Shown one piece after another: positions 50,838-60,800 of a DNA stretch of 64,000 nt (position 1 is the first letter of the stretch; each line of letters begins with the position of its first letter). The position numbers and the translations under genes were made by a program. The stretch lies in NCBI GenBank assembly GCA_038528235.1, contig JBCBEX010000001.1:1-64000 (forward strand), read 5' to 3'. The notes beneath the pieces are model-generated. The model searched no databases. It was not told the DNA's origin and saw only the letters and a list, made by a program, of their open reading frames with translations. Source of the DNA: JBCBEX01 sp038528235. Lineage in GTDB: Bacteria; Bacteroidota; Rhodothermia; Rhodothermales; Rubricoccaceae.

Positions 50838-51902
50838 TCAGCGCACGACGGTCATCTTGCGGACCTGCACGGTGCCGTTGGTTTCGAGGCGCGTCACGTA
50901 GAGGCCGCTCGGCAGCGCGCTCGCGTCGAAGGGGATGGCTTGCAGGCCCGGCGTCAGCACGGCCTCGCTGAGCGGCGTGGCGACGGCGCGGCCGAGCGCG
51001 TCGTAGATCGTGAGCGTGGCCGTGGTGGCCTCAGTCACCTGGAGGCGCAGCGCCGTCTCCTGCGAGAACGGGTTCGGGGCGTTCTGGAGCAGCTCGACCT
51101 GCCGCGGCGTCACAGCGTCGCCTTCGTTAGAGACGACCGGGTTGGGGTCCACGAACGCGTCGATCCACAGGTAGACCTCGAAGTCGTTGGCCAACGGGCC
51201 AATCCAGTCGTCGAGCTGGGCCCAGGAGTTGTTGAAGCGTGCCCAGGTGTTGATGATCGGCGTGCCGAGGCCCTGCGTCGCGCCGAGCGAGACCGCGTAC
51301 TTGCTGTCGTCGTCAAACGCCGTCGTGCCGTAGTTGAGCACGACGAAGAAGCCCTCCTCGACCTCGACCGGAAGGTCGAAGCGGACTTCGGTCGGGACGA
51401 CGGTTTCGCCGGTCTCGTCCACGGCGATATCCAGCACGCTGAGCGTCTGGGAGGCGAGCTCGTCTTCCGGACCGGAGCCGAAGACGGGGTCGCCCTCGCC
51501 GCTGAAGATGCTGACCTCGATCTCCTGGATGTCGGCCTCGGTGCTGACGTTCGTGAACCAGAGTTGCACGCCCGTGACGAACGTGGCGCTCAGGTCGGGC
51601 GTCTCGAAGAACGATGCGTGCTCGTGGAAGCCGAGCGCGTTGGTGCCTAGGATCCAGCCGTCGCCCGTGTTGTTGTCGGGGTCGTCGCCCTCGCCGCCGA
51701 AGAAGTAGCTAATGAGGCCGAACGTGTCATCGTCCTTGTCGAAGTTCTCCAGGAGGACCTCTTCGACGGAGGCACTGAGGTCAGGGGCCGGGGCCGGGAC
51801 GGCTTGGGGAAGAGCCGCGGAGACGGCCTGCTGGGCGAGAGCGACGGGCGCGGTGACGAGCGTGAGTAGGCCAACGGCCCCGAAGAGTAACAGTCGATGC
51901 AT
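50838..51902 (-). CDS. Secreted protein with T9SS type A sorting domain
   Basis: A 354-aa exported protein. The Sec signal peptide ends in ALAQQA near residue 24. The middle is an acidic, beta-rich domain of unknown function (GVQLWFTNVSTEADIQEIEVSIF). The last 80 residues form a Bacteroidota C-terminal sorting domain: LLQNAPNPFSQ, TLTIYDALGRAVATPL, LPSGLYVTRLETNG, VRKMTVVR. That domain directs export through the type IX secretion system and supports the taxonomic placement. It ends convergently with the SDR gene. Its role after secretion is unknown. Confidence 0.88.
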   Translation of the reverse strand: MHRLLLFGAVGLLTLVTAPVALAQQAVSAALPQAVPAPAPDLSASVEEVLLENFDKDDDTFGLISYFFGGEGDDPDNNTGDGWILGTNALGFHEHASFFETPDLSATFVTGVQLWFTNVSTEADIQEIEVSIFSGEGDPVFGSGPEDELASQTLSVLDIAVDETGETVVPTEVRFDLPVEVEEGFFVVLNYGTTAFDDDSKYAVSLGATQGLGTPIINTWARFNNSWAQLDDWIGPLANDFEVYLWIDAFVDPNPVVSNEGDAVTPRQVELLQNAPNPFSQETALRLQVTEATTATLTIYDALGRAVATPLSEAVLTPGLQAIPFDASALPSGLYVTRLETNGTVQVRKMTVVR

Positions 51903-52063
51903 AACGAGACGAGGTGGTAGGATAGAAGAGACGGGTGAACCATAGTACCCGGATGGAATGCACAGTACGCATTCCCCCTACCCATGTAAAGTCAGTTTGC
52001 CGCGGTGAAGCCAGCTTGCTGCGTGCGGCTTTAGCCGTGGGGTGGCCGACCGTTGAGGAGCGT

Positions 52064-53203
52064 CTACGCGTCGGGCTCCAGGCCACCGACGCGCTCCGCG
52101 GCGTCGCGCGTGGCGTCGTCTAGGTTGTCGAGGTCCACGTCGTCGAGGAGGCCGAGGCGCCGCGCGCGCTGCGCCCATTGGCGGCGGGCGAGGTGCTGCA
52201 TGTCCTGCTCCGTGTCGGCCTCGTCCACGATCTCCGTGCCGAGGAGTGTCTCCACGACGTCCTCCATCGTGACGATGCCCGAGGTGCCGCCGTACTCGCC
52301 CACGACGAGCGCGATGTGGTCGCGGCCTTCGAGGAGCTTCTGGAAGAGCGTCATCAGCGGCAGCGAGTCCGGAACCGTGAGCAGGTCGCGGCGCAGCGCG
52401 GCGAGCGGGGTGTCGCCCTCATCGTCGGCGGCGCGCTGGAGGAGGTCGTCCTTGAGCACGTAGCCCGTGATGCTGTCGAGGTTACTGTCGTAGATCGGGA
52501 GGCGCGAGAACTGGAGAGGCTGCTCGGCGGCCTCGGCGGCCGTCGTGTCCTCGGTGAAGGCGACGAGCACGGTGCGCGGCGTCATCACGTCCTTGGTGCG
52601 CAGCGAGCCGAGCCGCAGCAGGTTGGTGAGGATCTGCGACTCCTGCGCCGCGAACACGCCCTCCTCCACGCCGATGTTGGCCATCGCTACGAGCTCCTCG
52701 CGTGAGATCGACTGCTCCTTCTCGCCCCGCGCGATCAGCCGCGTGAGGCCCTTCGAGAGGATCACGAAGAGGCCCATCGACCAGCGGAACGGAGCCGACC
52801 GCAAAAACGCGCCCACCACCGGGGCTAGCGGCTTCCAGTAGACCGCGCCGATGGTCTTCGGGATGATCTCAGAGAGAAAGAGGATCGCGAGGGTGAGCAC
52901 GAACGCGAACAGGCCCTCGGCGGTGAGGGGGCCGTAGATCACCGTCTCGCCGAACACCGTGTTGGCCTGCGCCCCCGCTCCGGCCGCGCCGATCGTGTGG
53001 GCAAATGTGTTGAGCGTGAGGATGCCCGAGAGGGGCTCGTCGATGTCCTCCTTCAGCTTCTTCAGGCGGGCGCTCGCGCTCGGGTTGTCCTCCTCCAGGG
53101 CACCGATGTAGGCCGGGGTGACGCTCAGCAGGACGGCCTCCATGATGGAGCATATGAAGGAGACGCCGATGGCGATGGCGACGTAGACGAGTAGGAGCGT
53201 CAT
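52064..53203 (-). CDS. CNNM-domain / CBS-pair membrane protein (HlyC/CorC family)
   Basis: A 379-aa membrane protein. The start ATG at 53203 (MTLLLVYVAIAIGVSF) begins the first transmembrane helix of a CNNM (DUF21) domain, with further helices near residues 60-135, including FVLTLAILFLSEIIPKTIG. Two CBS motifs occupy about residues 200-325 (KDVMTPRTVLVAF, ALVVGEYGGTSGIVTMEDVVE). The protein ends in a short acidic tail and lacks the C-terminal CorC/HlyC transporter-associated domain seen in longer family members. Members are implicated in Mg/Co efflux or membrane homeostasis. Monocistronic, divergent from the DinB-like gene. Confidence 0.9.
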   Translation of the reverse strand: MTLLLVYVAIAIGVSFICSIMEAVLLSVTPAYIGALEEDNPSASARLKKLKEDIDEPLSGILTLNTFAHTIGAAGAGAQANTVFGETVIYGPLTAEGLFAFVLTLAILFLSEIIPKTIGAVYWKPLAPVVGAFLRSAPFRWSMGLFVILSKGLTRLIARGEKEQSISREELVAMANIGVEEGVFAAQESQILTNLLRLGSLRTKDVMTPRTVLVAFTEDTTAAEAAEQPLQFSRLPIYDSNLDSITGYVLKDDLLQRAADDEGDTPLAALRRDLLTVPDSLPLMTLFQKLLEGRDHIALVVGEYGGTSGIVTMEDVVETLLGTEIVDEADTEQDMQHLARRQWAQRARRLGLLDDVDLDNLDDATRDAAERVGGLEPDA

Positions 53204-53336
53204 AGATCGGGGTGGTGAGCGGGGCGCACGCGGGCAAGCTACGCGCTGCGCAGGGGTTTGCACCAACGGAGGGGCTGCGCAGGGGTTCGGCCTCCGTCGC
53301 CGATCTTGCGGTCTCGTTCGTTCTGCGCCCTACCCG

Positions 53337-53888
53337 ATGCTCCCGCCCCTCCAACGCCGCTACGATGCCCTTGAGCGCCGCCGTCGGTCCGCGCTCGCCA
53401 CGCTGCGTCCGCTCGCCCCCGCCGCACGGCAGCGCAGGCCCGCGCCCGAGACATGGTCGCTCAACGAGGTGGTGCACCACCTCGTGCTCGTGGATGAGGG
53501 CATGGCGCGCTCGATCCGCTGCTACCTCGACCAGCCGCCGCGCCAGCCCGCCGCGTCCGCGCCGTTCAAGGTGCTCGCGATGCGTGCCTTCTTCGCGCTG
53601 CCCACACGCGTGCGTATCCCCGCCCAAGTGGCCGCCATCACGCCCCGTGACACGCCCGATTTCGAGACGCTGGCGGCTGACTGGAGCGCGGCGCGTGCAG
53701 GCCTGGGGAGCATGCTGGAGGCAGTGCCAGCCGAGCGGCTGAAGGCCGTGGCGTTCAAGCACCCGCTCGGCGGCCGGATGTCGCTGGTCGACGCGGTGGC
53801 GTTCATCGGGTGGCACCAGGATCACCACCGGAAGCAGCTCCGGCGGACGCTTGCCGCCGTGACGAAGAGAGCGGTGTCGGTGGAGTAG
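53337..53888 (+). CDS. DinB-like four-helix-bundle protein
   Basis: A 183-aa DinB/YfiT-like putative metal-dependent enzyme. The metal-site pattern is visible as LNEVVHHLVLVDEG near residues 42-55 and IGWHQDHHRKQL near 157-168. Family members include thiol transferases using bacillithiol and similar cofactors, which would fit the bshC gene at the right edge, but the substrate is unknown. It is divergent from the CNNM gene and precedes the tetR efflux operon. Confidence 0.85.
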   Translation: MLPPLQRRYDALERRRRSALATLRPLAPAARQRRPAPETWSLNEVVHHLVLVDEGMARSIRCYLDQPPRQPAASAPFKVLAMRAFFALPTRVRIPAQVAAITPRDTPDFETLAADWSAARAGLGSMLEAVPAERLKAVAFKHPLGGRMSLVDAVAFIGWHQDHHRKQLRRTLAAVTKRAVSVE

Positions 53889-53942
53889 CGTCTGTGCACA
53901 CGGCGAGAAAAGCGCTTCGGGTAAACCCTAGGGAATGCTTCA

Positions 53943-54015
53943 CATTCTCTTTATGAGAATGGTGCAACCGAGTGAATGATGTGACGTAGTGGTCGAAATG
54001 TGACTAGTCAGTCAC
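53943..54015. promoter_or_regulatory. TetR-type operator and upstream hairpin before the efflux operon
   Basis: GTGACT-AGTC-AGTCAC at 54000-54015 is a perfect 16-base dyad 63 bases before the tetR ATG, the size and position expected for autoregulation by a TetR repressor. Just upstream, CATTCTC-TTTAT-GAGAATG (53943-53961) is a second dyad, possibly the end of the DinB-like transcript or another binding site. Confidence 0.5.
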
Positions 54016-54078
54016 CTTTGGTACGCACTGTTCACTTGTCGGCTATGTGCTGCTGTGTGAACAGCCCCCGCCTGTCCC

Positions 54079-54771
54079 ATGACGCCTGTCTCGCCTACTG
54101 CTCCCGCCCGCCCGGACCAGGGCCTGTCCCGCCGCGAACGCGAGCGCCTCGCCCGTCGTGCGGCCATGCTCGACGCCGCCACCGCGCTCTTCGCCGAGAA
54201 GGGCTATGCCAGCGCGACCCTCGACGAGGTTGCCGAGCGCGCCGAGTTCGGCAAGGGCACGCTCTATAACTACTTCCCCGGCGGCAAGGAAGAACTCCTC
54301 TTCGCTGTCTTCGACGACCTCTACGACGGGCTCACCGCGCTCCTCAGCGAGCACCTCGCCGATACCAACGGGCAGCCCGTGCGCGAGGTCTACCGGAGCC
54401 TGATCGCCCGGCTGATGCAGCACTTCACGCTCAACCAGGCGGCCTTCTTCCTGCTCATCAAGGAAGTGCAGCGCATGATGATCGAAGGCGAGGAAGCGAA
54501 AGCGGTGCGGCTCATGCGCCGCCGCGACGAGATCCTCGGCATCATGGCAGGCCCGCTCGAAGCCGCGATGGAAGCCGGGACGCTCCGACGCCTCCCCGTC
54601 GAGCCCGTCGTCCACACGATCATGGGCAACGTCAAGGGCATCCTCATGTATCTCAACCCGCCGCCCGGCTGCGAGGCTCCTGCCGAAGCACCTTGGCAGT
54701 CGATCGATGAGGTGGCCGACTTCCTGACGACGGTGCTGTTCGACGGCATGTGCGTCCACCCCGCCACCTGA
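54079..54771 (+). CDS. TetR/AcrR-family transcriptional repressor of the efflux operon
   Basis: A 230-aa regulator with an N-terminal TetR HTH (MLDAATALFAEKGYASATLDEVAERAEFGKGTLYNYFPGGKEELL, residues about 30-73) and a helical ligand-binding C-terminal domain. The preceding 16-base dyad is the probable operator. It heads the operon tetR-tolC-adaptor-RND pump and should repress it until a drug, solvent or metabolite binds. Gap to the tolC gene is about 60 to 120 bases depending on its start. Confidence 0.93.
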   Translation: MTPVSPTAPARPDQGLSRRERERLARRAAMLDAATALFAEKGYASATLDEVAERAEFGKGTLYNYFPGGKEELLFAVFDDLYDGLTALLSEHLADTNGQPVREVYRSLIARLMQHFTLNQAAFFLLIKEVQRMMIEGEEAKAVRLMRRRDEILGIMAGPLEAAMEAGTLRRLPVEPVVHTIMGNVKGILMYLNPPPGCEAPAEAPWQSIDEVADFLTTVLFDGMCVHPAT

Positions 54772-54888
54772 GAACGCGCCGCTCGTCACACCTCTCGCAC
54801 ACACGACACAGGGCTGACACCGCCAACTCCGATGTTGTCTCCGCCGCTCTCGCTGCTCCGCCTTTCTCCTCGGACCCGTTTCACGCTG

Positions 54889-56487
54889 ATGTCCCGCCTT
54901 CCTTTGGCCGCTGTGATCACGTTCACGGCCGCCTTCCTGTTCGCGCCGCCGAGTCAGGCCCAGGACAGCCCCGCCGTCGTCTCGATCTCGCTCGACGAGG
55001 CGATGCAGATCGCCACCCAGCGCAACTACGCGCTCCTCACCGCTGCCCTCGACGTGGAGAACGCCGACGCGCAGGTGAGCGAGGCCTGGGGCCAGCTCTT
55101 CCCGCAGGTCGACGCCTCGGCGGGCTACACCCGTAACCTGAAGCAGGCCGATCCCTTCGCGGGCTCCTCGGCCGGCAACCTCTTCGGCGGCCTCGGTGCC
55201 ATCGATTGGCTGGTCTTCAACGAGGACGCCCGGACAGACGACAACCCCGGCACCGACCCGATTGCCTTCAGCGAATTCCTCTCGCGCCAGCAGGACGGCC
55301 TCGACGCGGCCGGGATTGTCGTGGAGGAGGGCGGGAACCCGTTCGCCGTCGACAACCAGTTCCAGGGCGCGATCACGATCACGCAGACGCTCTACAGCGG
55401 CAGCGCCTTCGCGGCGGTCCGGGGTGCGCAGAGCCTGAAGGACTTCAACCAGGCCGCGCTGGAGACCCAACTGCAAGACGTGCTGCACCAGACCCGGCAG
55501 GCCTTCTATGGAGCGCTACTCGCTCAGAATCAGGTGCGTGTGCTCGCGGCAAGCGTCGAGCGCTCGGCGCAGAACGTGGACGAGACGACGCGGCGGGTGG
55601 CGCAGGGCGTGATGCCCAAGTTCGAGCGCCTCACCGCCGAGGTCGAGCTCGCCAACCTGGAGACGCAACTCATCGACGCGGAGGCGCAGGCGGCGCTGGC
55701 GTCGGACAACCTGCTGCTCACGCTTGGCCTGCCTGTGGCGGACAACGTCCGGCTGCGCGGCGACCTCGACCTGCCTTCAGACGCGCTCTTCCAATCGGTC
55801 ATGCTCGCCGACGCCGTCGAGACGGCGATGGAGCGGCGTCCAGACCTCACCCAGGCGCGTCTCGGGGTCGAGCTCCGCCAAGTCGACCGCGGCATTACGC
55901 GCTCGCAGTACTTCCCCACCATCGAGGCCAGCGCCACGCTTGCCTACTCAGGCAACGTGCCCGACGACCGCACCGTGACGCTCCAGCCCGACCAGAACGA
56001 TCCGTTCCTGTTCGAGAGCGACACCGAAGGCTTCTTCTCGGACGCCTACTGGCAGCCCAACGTGAGCGTCGGCGTGAGCCTGCGGTGGAACCTCTTCAAC
56101 GGCTTCCAGACGACGCGGCGGATGCAGCAGCGGCAGATCGCCATCGACCAGGCTGAGATCGCGCTCGCGCAGGCTACGGAGTCCGCGCGGCTTGACGTGT
56201 CGCGCGCGCTGCGCGACCTCCGCTCGGCGCAGCAGCGCATCGCGGCGCAGGACCAGAACGTGCAGCGCGCCGAGACGGCCTACAGCTTTGCCGAGGCACG
56301 TCTCGAAAACGGCGTCGCCACGCCGCTCCAGGTCCGTGACGCCTCCAACGCGCTCGACCAGTCGCGCCTGGCCTACCTCCAAGCCGTCCACGACCTCCTG
56401 ATCGCGCGCTCCAACCTCGAACGCGCCACCGGCACCCTCCGCCTCGACGCCGACGCCGACCCCTCTTCTGAATTCACGATGCGCTGA
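54889..56487 (+). CDS. TolC-family outer-membrane efflux protein
   Basis: About 532 aa from ATG 54889 (MSRLPLAAVITF), which begins a normal signal peptide cut near SQAQD; an in-frame ATG at 54832 would add a 19-residue basic/Leu-rich extension. The two repeats of long helices are visible (LDEAMQIATQRNYALLTAALDVENADAQVSEAWGQ and the C-terminal RDLRSAQQRIAAQDQNVQRAETAYSFAEARLENGVATPLQVRDA), as is the LPQVD/FPTIEASATLAY beta-barrel type sequence. It is the outer-membrane channel of the tripartite RND pump encoded downstream. Confidence 0.92.
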   Translation: MSRLPLAAVITFTAAFLFAPPSQAQDSPAVVSISLDEAMQIATQRNYALLTAALDVENADAQVSEAWGQLFPQVDASAGYTRNLKQADPFAGSSAGNLFGGLGAIDWLVFNEDARTDDNPGTDPIAFSEFLSRQQDGLDAAGIVVEEGGNPFAVDNQFQGAITITQTLYSGSAFAAVRGAQSLKDFNQAALETQLQDVLHQTRQAFYGALLAQNQVRVLAASVERSAQNVDETTRRVAQGVMPKFERLTAEVELANLETQLIDAEAQAALASDNLLLTLGLPVADNVRLRGDLDLPSDALFQSVMLADAVETAMERRPDLTQARLGVELRQVDRGITRSQYFPTIEASATLAYSGNVPDDRTVTLQPDQNDPFLFESDTEGFFSDAYWQPNVSVGVSLRWNLFNGFQTTRRMQQRQIAIDQAEIALAQATESARLDVSRALRDLRSAQQRIAAQDQNVQRAETAYSFAEARLENGVATPLQVRDASNALDQSRLAYLQAVHDLLIARSNLERATGTLRLDADADPSSEFTMR

Positions 56488-56495
56488 AGTGGCTA

Positions 56496-56548
56496 GTGGC
56501 AAGAAGCAAGTGAACGGTCCCGCGGCCCACTTGCCTACTTCTTGTCAC
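56496..56548 (+). repeat. Stem-loop between tolC and the adaptor gene
   Basis: GTGGCAAGAAGCAAGTG (56496-56512) pairs with bases 56528-56548 (CACTTGCC...TTCTTGTCAC), about 16 pairs with a 4-base bulge and a 15-base loop. Further CACTTGCCACTCC-like copies follow up to the adaptor ATG at 56577. It may set the relative expression of the two genes by processing or attenuation. Confidence 0.5.
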
Positions 56549-56576
56549 CTGCCACCTGTCACTTGCCACTCCTGAC

Positions 56577-57764
56577 ATGACCGCCCCCGCTCGCTTCTCA
56601 CTCTTCTCTGGCTTCGCCCTGCTCGTGCTTGCCGTGGTCCTCGCGCTCTTCTTCTCGGGCTGTAGCCAGCCCGATGGGGCGGCGAAGGAGGCCGCGGCCG
56701 ACAGCCTCGCCGTGCTCGCACCGCCCGCCACGCCTGTGGAGGTGGTGACGATCGACGCCGAGCGCTTCGAAGACACCATCGAACTGACCGGCACCGTCGA
56801 GGCCCCGGACGACGCCACGCTCTCGGCGGAGTCGTCGGGGCGGCTGACGTTCGTCGCCGAGGAAGGCACCTACGTGCGCCCGGGCGGCACGGTGGCGCGC
56901 ATCGACCCAGCGCTGCCGCGCACGGCGCTGAGCCAGGCCGAGGCCAGCCGCGACGTAGCCCTCGCGCAGCTTGAGCTCGCGCAGGACCAGTTCGACCGCC
57001 AGGAGCCGCTCTTCGCCGACTCGATCATCTCGGCGCTGGAATTCCAGGGCGTCCGCACGCAGCTCGCGCAGGCCAAGGCGCAGGTCGCCCAGAGCGAGGC
57101 CGCCGTCGAGCAGGCGCAGGAGGCGCTCAGCAACACCGTCGTCACGGCACCCTTCGGCGGGACCGTCGAGCAGCACTTCGCCGACCGCGGCGAGATGGTC
57201 GCACCTGGCATGCAGGTGGCGCGCGTCGTCGCCACGCAGCGCGTCGAGATCGTCGCGGGCGTGCCCGAGCGCTATGCCAACGACATCCGCCGCGGCACGC
57301 CCGTCCGCATCGCGCCGACAGCCTACGGCCTCGAAGACCTGCGCGGCTCGGTGTCCTTCGTCGGCAGCGCCATCAACCCGCAGAACCGCACGTTCCCCGT
57401 CGAGGTCGAGCTCGACAACCGCAATGGCACGCTCAAGCCTGCGATGGTGACGAAGCTCTTCGTGACGCGCTCCGTGCTGGACAACGTGCTCGCCGTGCCG
57501 CTCGCCGCCATCGTGCGCGACGAGGTTGGCGCAAGCGTCTACGTGGCCGTTCCCGAGGCCGAAGCCAAGGGCGGTGAGCGCCTCTACACCGCCGAGCGTC
57601 GACGCGTTGCCCTCGGCCCGCAGGCGAGCGGGCGCGTCGTCGTCAACGACGGCCTCCAGCCCGGCGACCGCGTCATCGTCTCCGGCCAGACCCAGATCGC
57701 TACCGGCGACCGCGTGCGCGTGGTCGGTCAGGACGAGCAGTCCGTTGCCGCACTGCGTCGCTAG
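56577..57764 (+). CDS. RND efflux periplasmic adaptor (membrane fusion protein)
   Basis: A 395-aa lipoprotein with signal peptide and lipobox FFSGC near residue 29. Typical MFP order: beta-barrel edge and lipoyl half (LSAESSGRLTFVAEEGTYVRPGG), long helical hairpin (about 105-180, SQAEASRDVALAQLELAQDQFDRQE), second lipoyl half TVVTAPFGGTVEQHF, beta-barrel and membrane-proximal domain to the C-terminus (GLQPGDRVIVSGQTQIATGDRV). It links the RND pump to TolC. It lies between them, 89 bases after tolC and 89 before the pump gene. Confidence 0.93.
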   Translation: MTAPARFSLFSGFALLVLAVVLALFFSGCSQPDGAAKEAAADSLAVLAPPATPVEVVTIDAERFEDTIELTGTVEAPDDATLSAESSGRLTFVAEEGTYVRPGGTVARIDPALPRTALSQAEASRDVALAQLELAQDQFDRQEPLFADSIISALEFQGVRTQLAQAKAQVAQSEAAVEQAQEALSNTVVTAPFGGTVEQHFADRGEMVAPGMQVARVVATQRVEIVAGVPERYANDIRRGTPVRIAPTAYGLEDLRGSVSFVGSAINPQNRTFPVEVELDNRNGTLKPAMVTKLFVTRSVLDNVLAVPLAAIVRDEVGASVYVAVPEAEAKGGERLYTAERRRVALGPQASGRVVVNDGLQPGDRVIVSGQTQIATGDRVRVVGQDEQSVAALRR

Positions 57765-57853
57765 CTTCTGGCACTCGGCCTCTAGCTGACAGCCTTTTCA
57801 TTTGATTCGGACCTGAGCCTCCACCCACGGCTCCCCGCTAACAGCCCGAACCC

Positions 57854-60800
57854 ATGACCATCACCAACCTCGCCATCGGGAACCGCATCGCCGTGATCGT
57901 GCTCACGCTGGTGCTCGTGATCGGCGGCCTGCTCGCCTACGTCAACATCCCGAAGGAGGCCGAGCCGGAGATCGAGTTCGCCACCATCGTCGTGACGACG
58001 ATCTACCCCGGCGCGAGCCCCGACGACATCGAGTCGATCATCACGCAGGAGATCGAGCGCGAGGTCGTCTCGGTGGACGGCATCGACGACCTGCGCAGCA
58101 CCTCCTCGGAGGGCGTCTCGACGGTCGTGATCGAGTTCACGCCGGACGTGGATGTGGACGACGCCGAGATCGACGTGCGCGAGGCGGTGGACCGCGCGAA
58201 GGTCGAGTTCCCGAGCGAAGTCGAGGAGCCCATCGTCTCGGAGATCGACACGAGCGAGTTTCCGGTCATCACGATCAACCTCGCCGCCGACTACTCCCTC
58301 GCTCAGCTCCGTGACGTGGCCGAGGACCTCCAGGACGAGGTCGAGGCCGTGCCCGGCATTCTCGACGTGGACCTCATCGGCGGGCTCACGCGCGAGGTGC
58401 AGGTCAACGTCGACCTCGCCGCGCTCCAGGGCTACAACCTCACGTTCAACGACGTCATCGAGACGATCCAGGGCGAGAACACCAACATCCCCGGCGGCTC
58501 GGTGGACGTGAGCCGCCTCAACTACCTCGTCCGCGTGGACGGCGAGTTCGACACGCCCGAGGAGATCGAGAGCCTCGTGATCGACGCGCCCGGCGGACGC
58601 CCGATCTACGTCCGCGACGTAGCCGAGGCCCGCATGGGCTTCAAGGACCGCGACTCGTTCGCCCGCCTCCAGGTGCTCCGCACGGAGGTCGAGGACGGCG
58701 AGTACGTCCTCAACGACGACCCGCAGAACCTCAACGTGGTCTCGCTGAGCGTGAAGAAGCGGCCGGGCACCAACATCATCGAAGTCGTCGACCGCGTCCG
58801 CGAGACCGTCGCCGAGTTCCCGATGCCCGGCGGCACCGAGATCACCTTCACCGGCGACTCGTCCGAGAACGTCGAGACGCTCGTGAGCGACCTCGAGAAC
58901 AACATCATCTCGGGGCTCATCTTCGTGGTGCTGGTGCTGCTGTTCTTCCTCGGCGTGCGCAACGCGACGCTCGTGGGCCTCGCCATCCCGTTCTCGATGT
59001 TCCTGAGCTTCGTCATCTTCGCGGTGATGGGGCAGACGCTCAACTTCATCATCCTGTTCAGCCTCATCATCGCGCTGGGCATGATGGTGGACAACGCGGT
59101 CGTGATCATCGAGAACATCTACCGCTACCGGGAGATGGGCTACGACCGCTGGGAGGCCGCACGCCTCGGCACGGGCGAGGTCGGGATGGCCGTCGCGGCG
59201 TCCACAGCGACGACGGTGGCCGCGTTCGCACCGATGCTCTTCTGGCCGGGCATCATCGGACGGTTCATGAGCTACATGCCGCTCACGTTGATCGTCGTGC
59301 TCTCAGCGAGCCTCTTCGTGGCGCTCGTCATCAACCCTGTTGTGACGGGCTACTTCATGCGCCTCGACGGCGAGGCGAAGCCCAAGCGCAGCCGCCAGTT
59401 CCGGATCGGCGTGACGGCGCTGATCGTCTTCCTCGGGGTCGTGATCGGGCTTGCCAACTGGAAGACCTTCGTCTTCCTCGCCGTGTCGATCCCGATGCTC
59501 TACTTCCTCCACAAGTACTTCCTCGGCCCGTTTTCGCTGCGCTTCCAGAACCAGACGGTGCCACGCCTGACGGAGCGCTACCGCGTGTTCCTCAGCTGGA
59601 TGCTCGACCGCGACTATAGCGTTAAGCGGGCGATGCTCCGCAACACGCTCGCGCTCGGCAGCTTCACCGTCGGCGTCCTGCTGCTCATCGGCGGCGCGAT
59701 GCTCGGCGGTGTGAGCCAGGCGGCGTCGCAGTTGCTCTTCGTCCCCGGCATGGCGCTGCTCGCCCTCGGCGCGCTCGGCATCGTCGTCCACGCCATCGAG
59801 ACGATCATGCTCGGGCGGATGGGTTCGGTCAAAGCGGGTCTCGTCTTCGGTGCGGTCATCGGGACCTTGTGCGCCTTCCTGTGGATCGGCGGGCGCATCG
59901 AGTCGCCGCTCATTGTCATTGAATTGATGCTGCTCCCGACAGTAATCGTGGTGTTCGGGCTGCTCGGCGCGCTCGTGCTCGGCAGGCGGACGCGGCTCTT
60001 ACTCACGGACAACCGCGCGCGGCTGCTCACGGCCACGCTCGCCTCGCTCATCGCCATCGTCGCGATGTTCCAGGTCGCGCCGACGGGCGTGGAGTTCTTC
60101 CCGCCGAACGACCCGAACTTCATCCAGGTCAACGTCGAGGCCCCGCTCGGGACCAACATCGACGCGTCCAACGCCATCGCGGACGAGACCTACGAGCGCA
60201 TCGAGCGCGTGCTCGCCGAGAACGCGGACAGCGAGGCGAACGTCAAGACCGTGCTCACGCAGGTGGGTATTGGCGGCGATGCCCAGTTCGGAGGTGGCTC
60301 TGCGAGCCCCGAAAATAGCTCGATCACGATGACGATGAAGGACTTCGCGGACCGCGCGGAGCCCAGCACGATGACGCTGCGCAAGATCCGCGAGCAGCTC
60401 AGCGGCATCCCCGGCACCACGTTCGAGGTCGTGAAGGACCAGAACGGCCCGCCGACGGGCAAGCCGGTCAACATCGAGATCGCGGGCGAGAACTTCGACC
60501 AGATCGTGGTGGTCTCGCAGGCGATCAAGCAGCGCCTCATCCAGGGCTCGCTGGAGATCAACCCCGAGACGGGCGAGACCTACCTCGCGGGCATCGTCGA
60601 CATCGGCGACAACCTCGACACGGGCCGCCCTGAGTTCCAGGTGGACATCGACCGCGAGCGCGCGGCGCAGTTCGGCCTCTCGACGCGCCAGATCGCGCAG
60701 ACCGTCCGCGCGGCCGTCAACGGCATCGAGGCGAGCACCTTCCGCACGGGCGAGGACGAGTACGACATCACCGTCCGCCTCCGCGAGGAAGACCGCGAAA

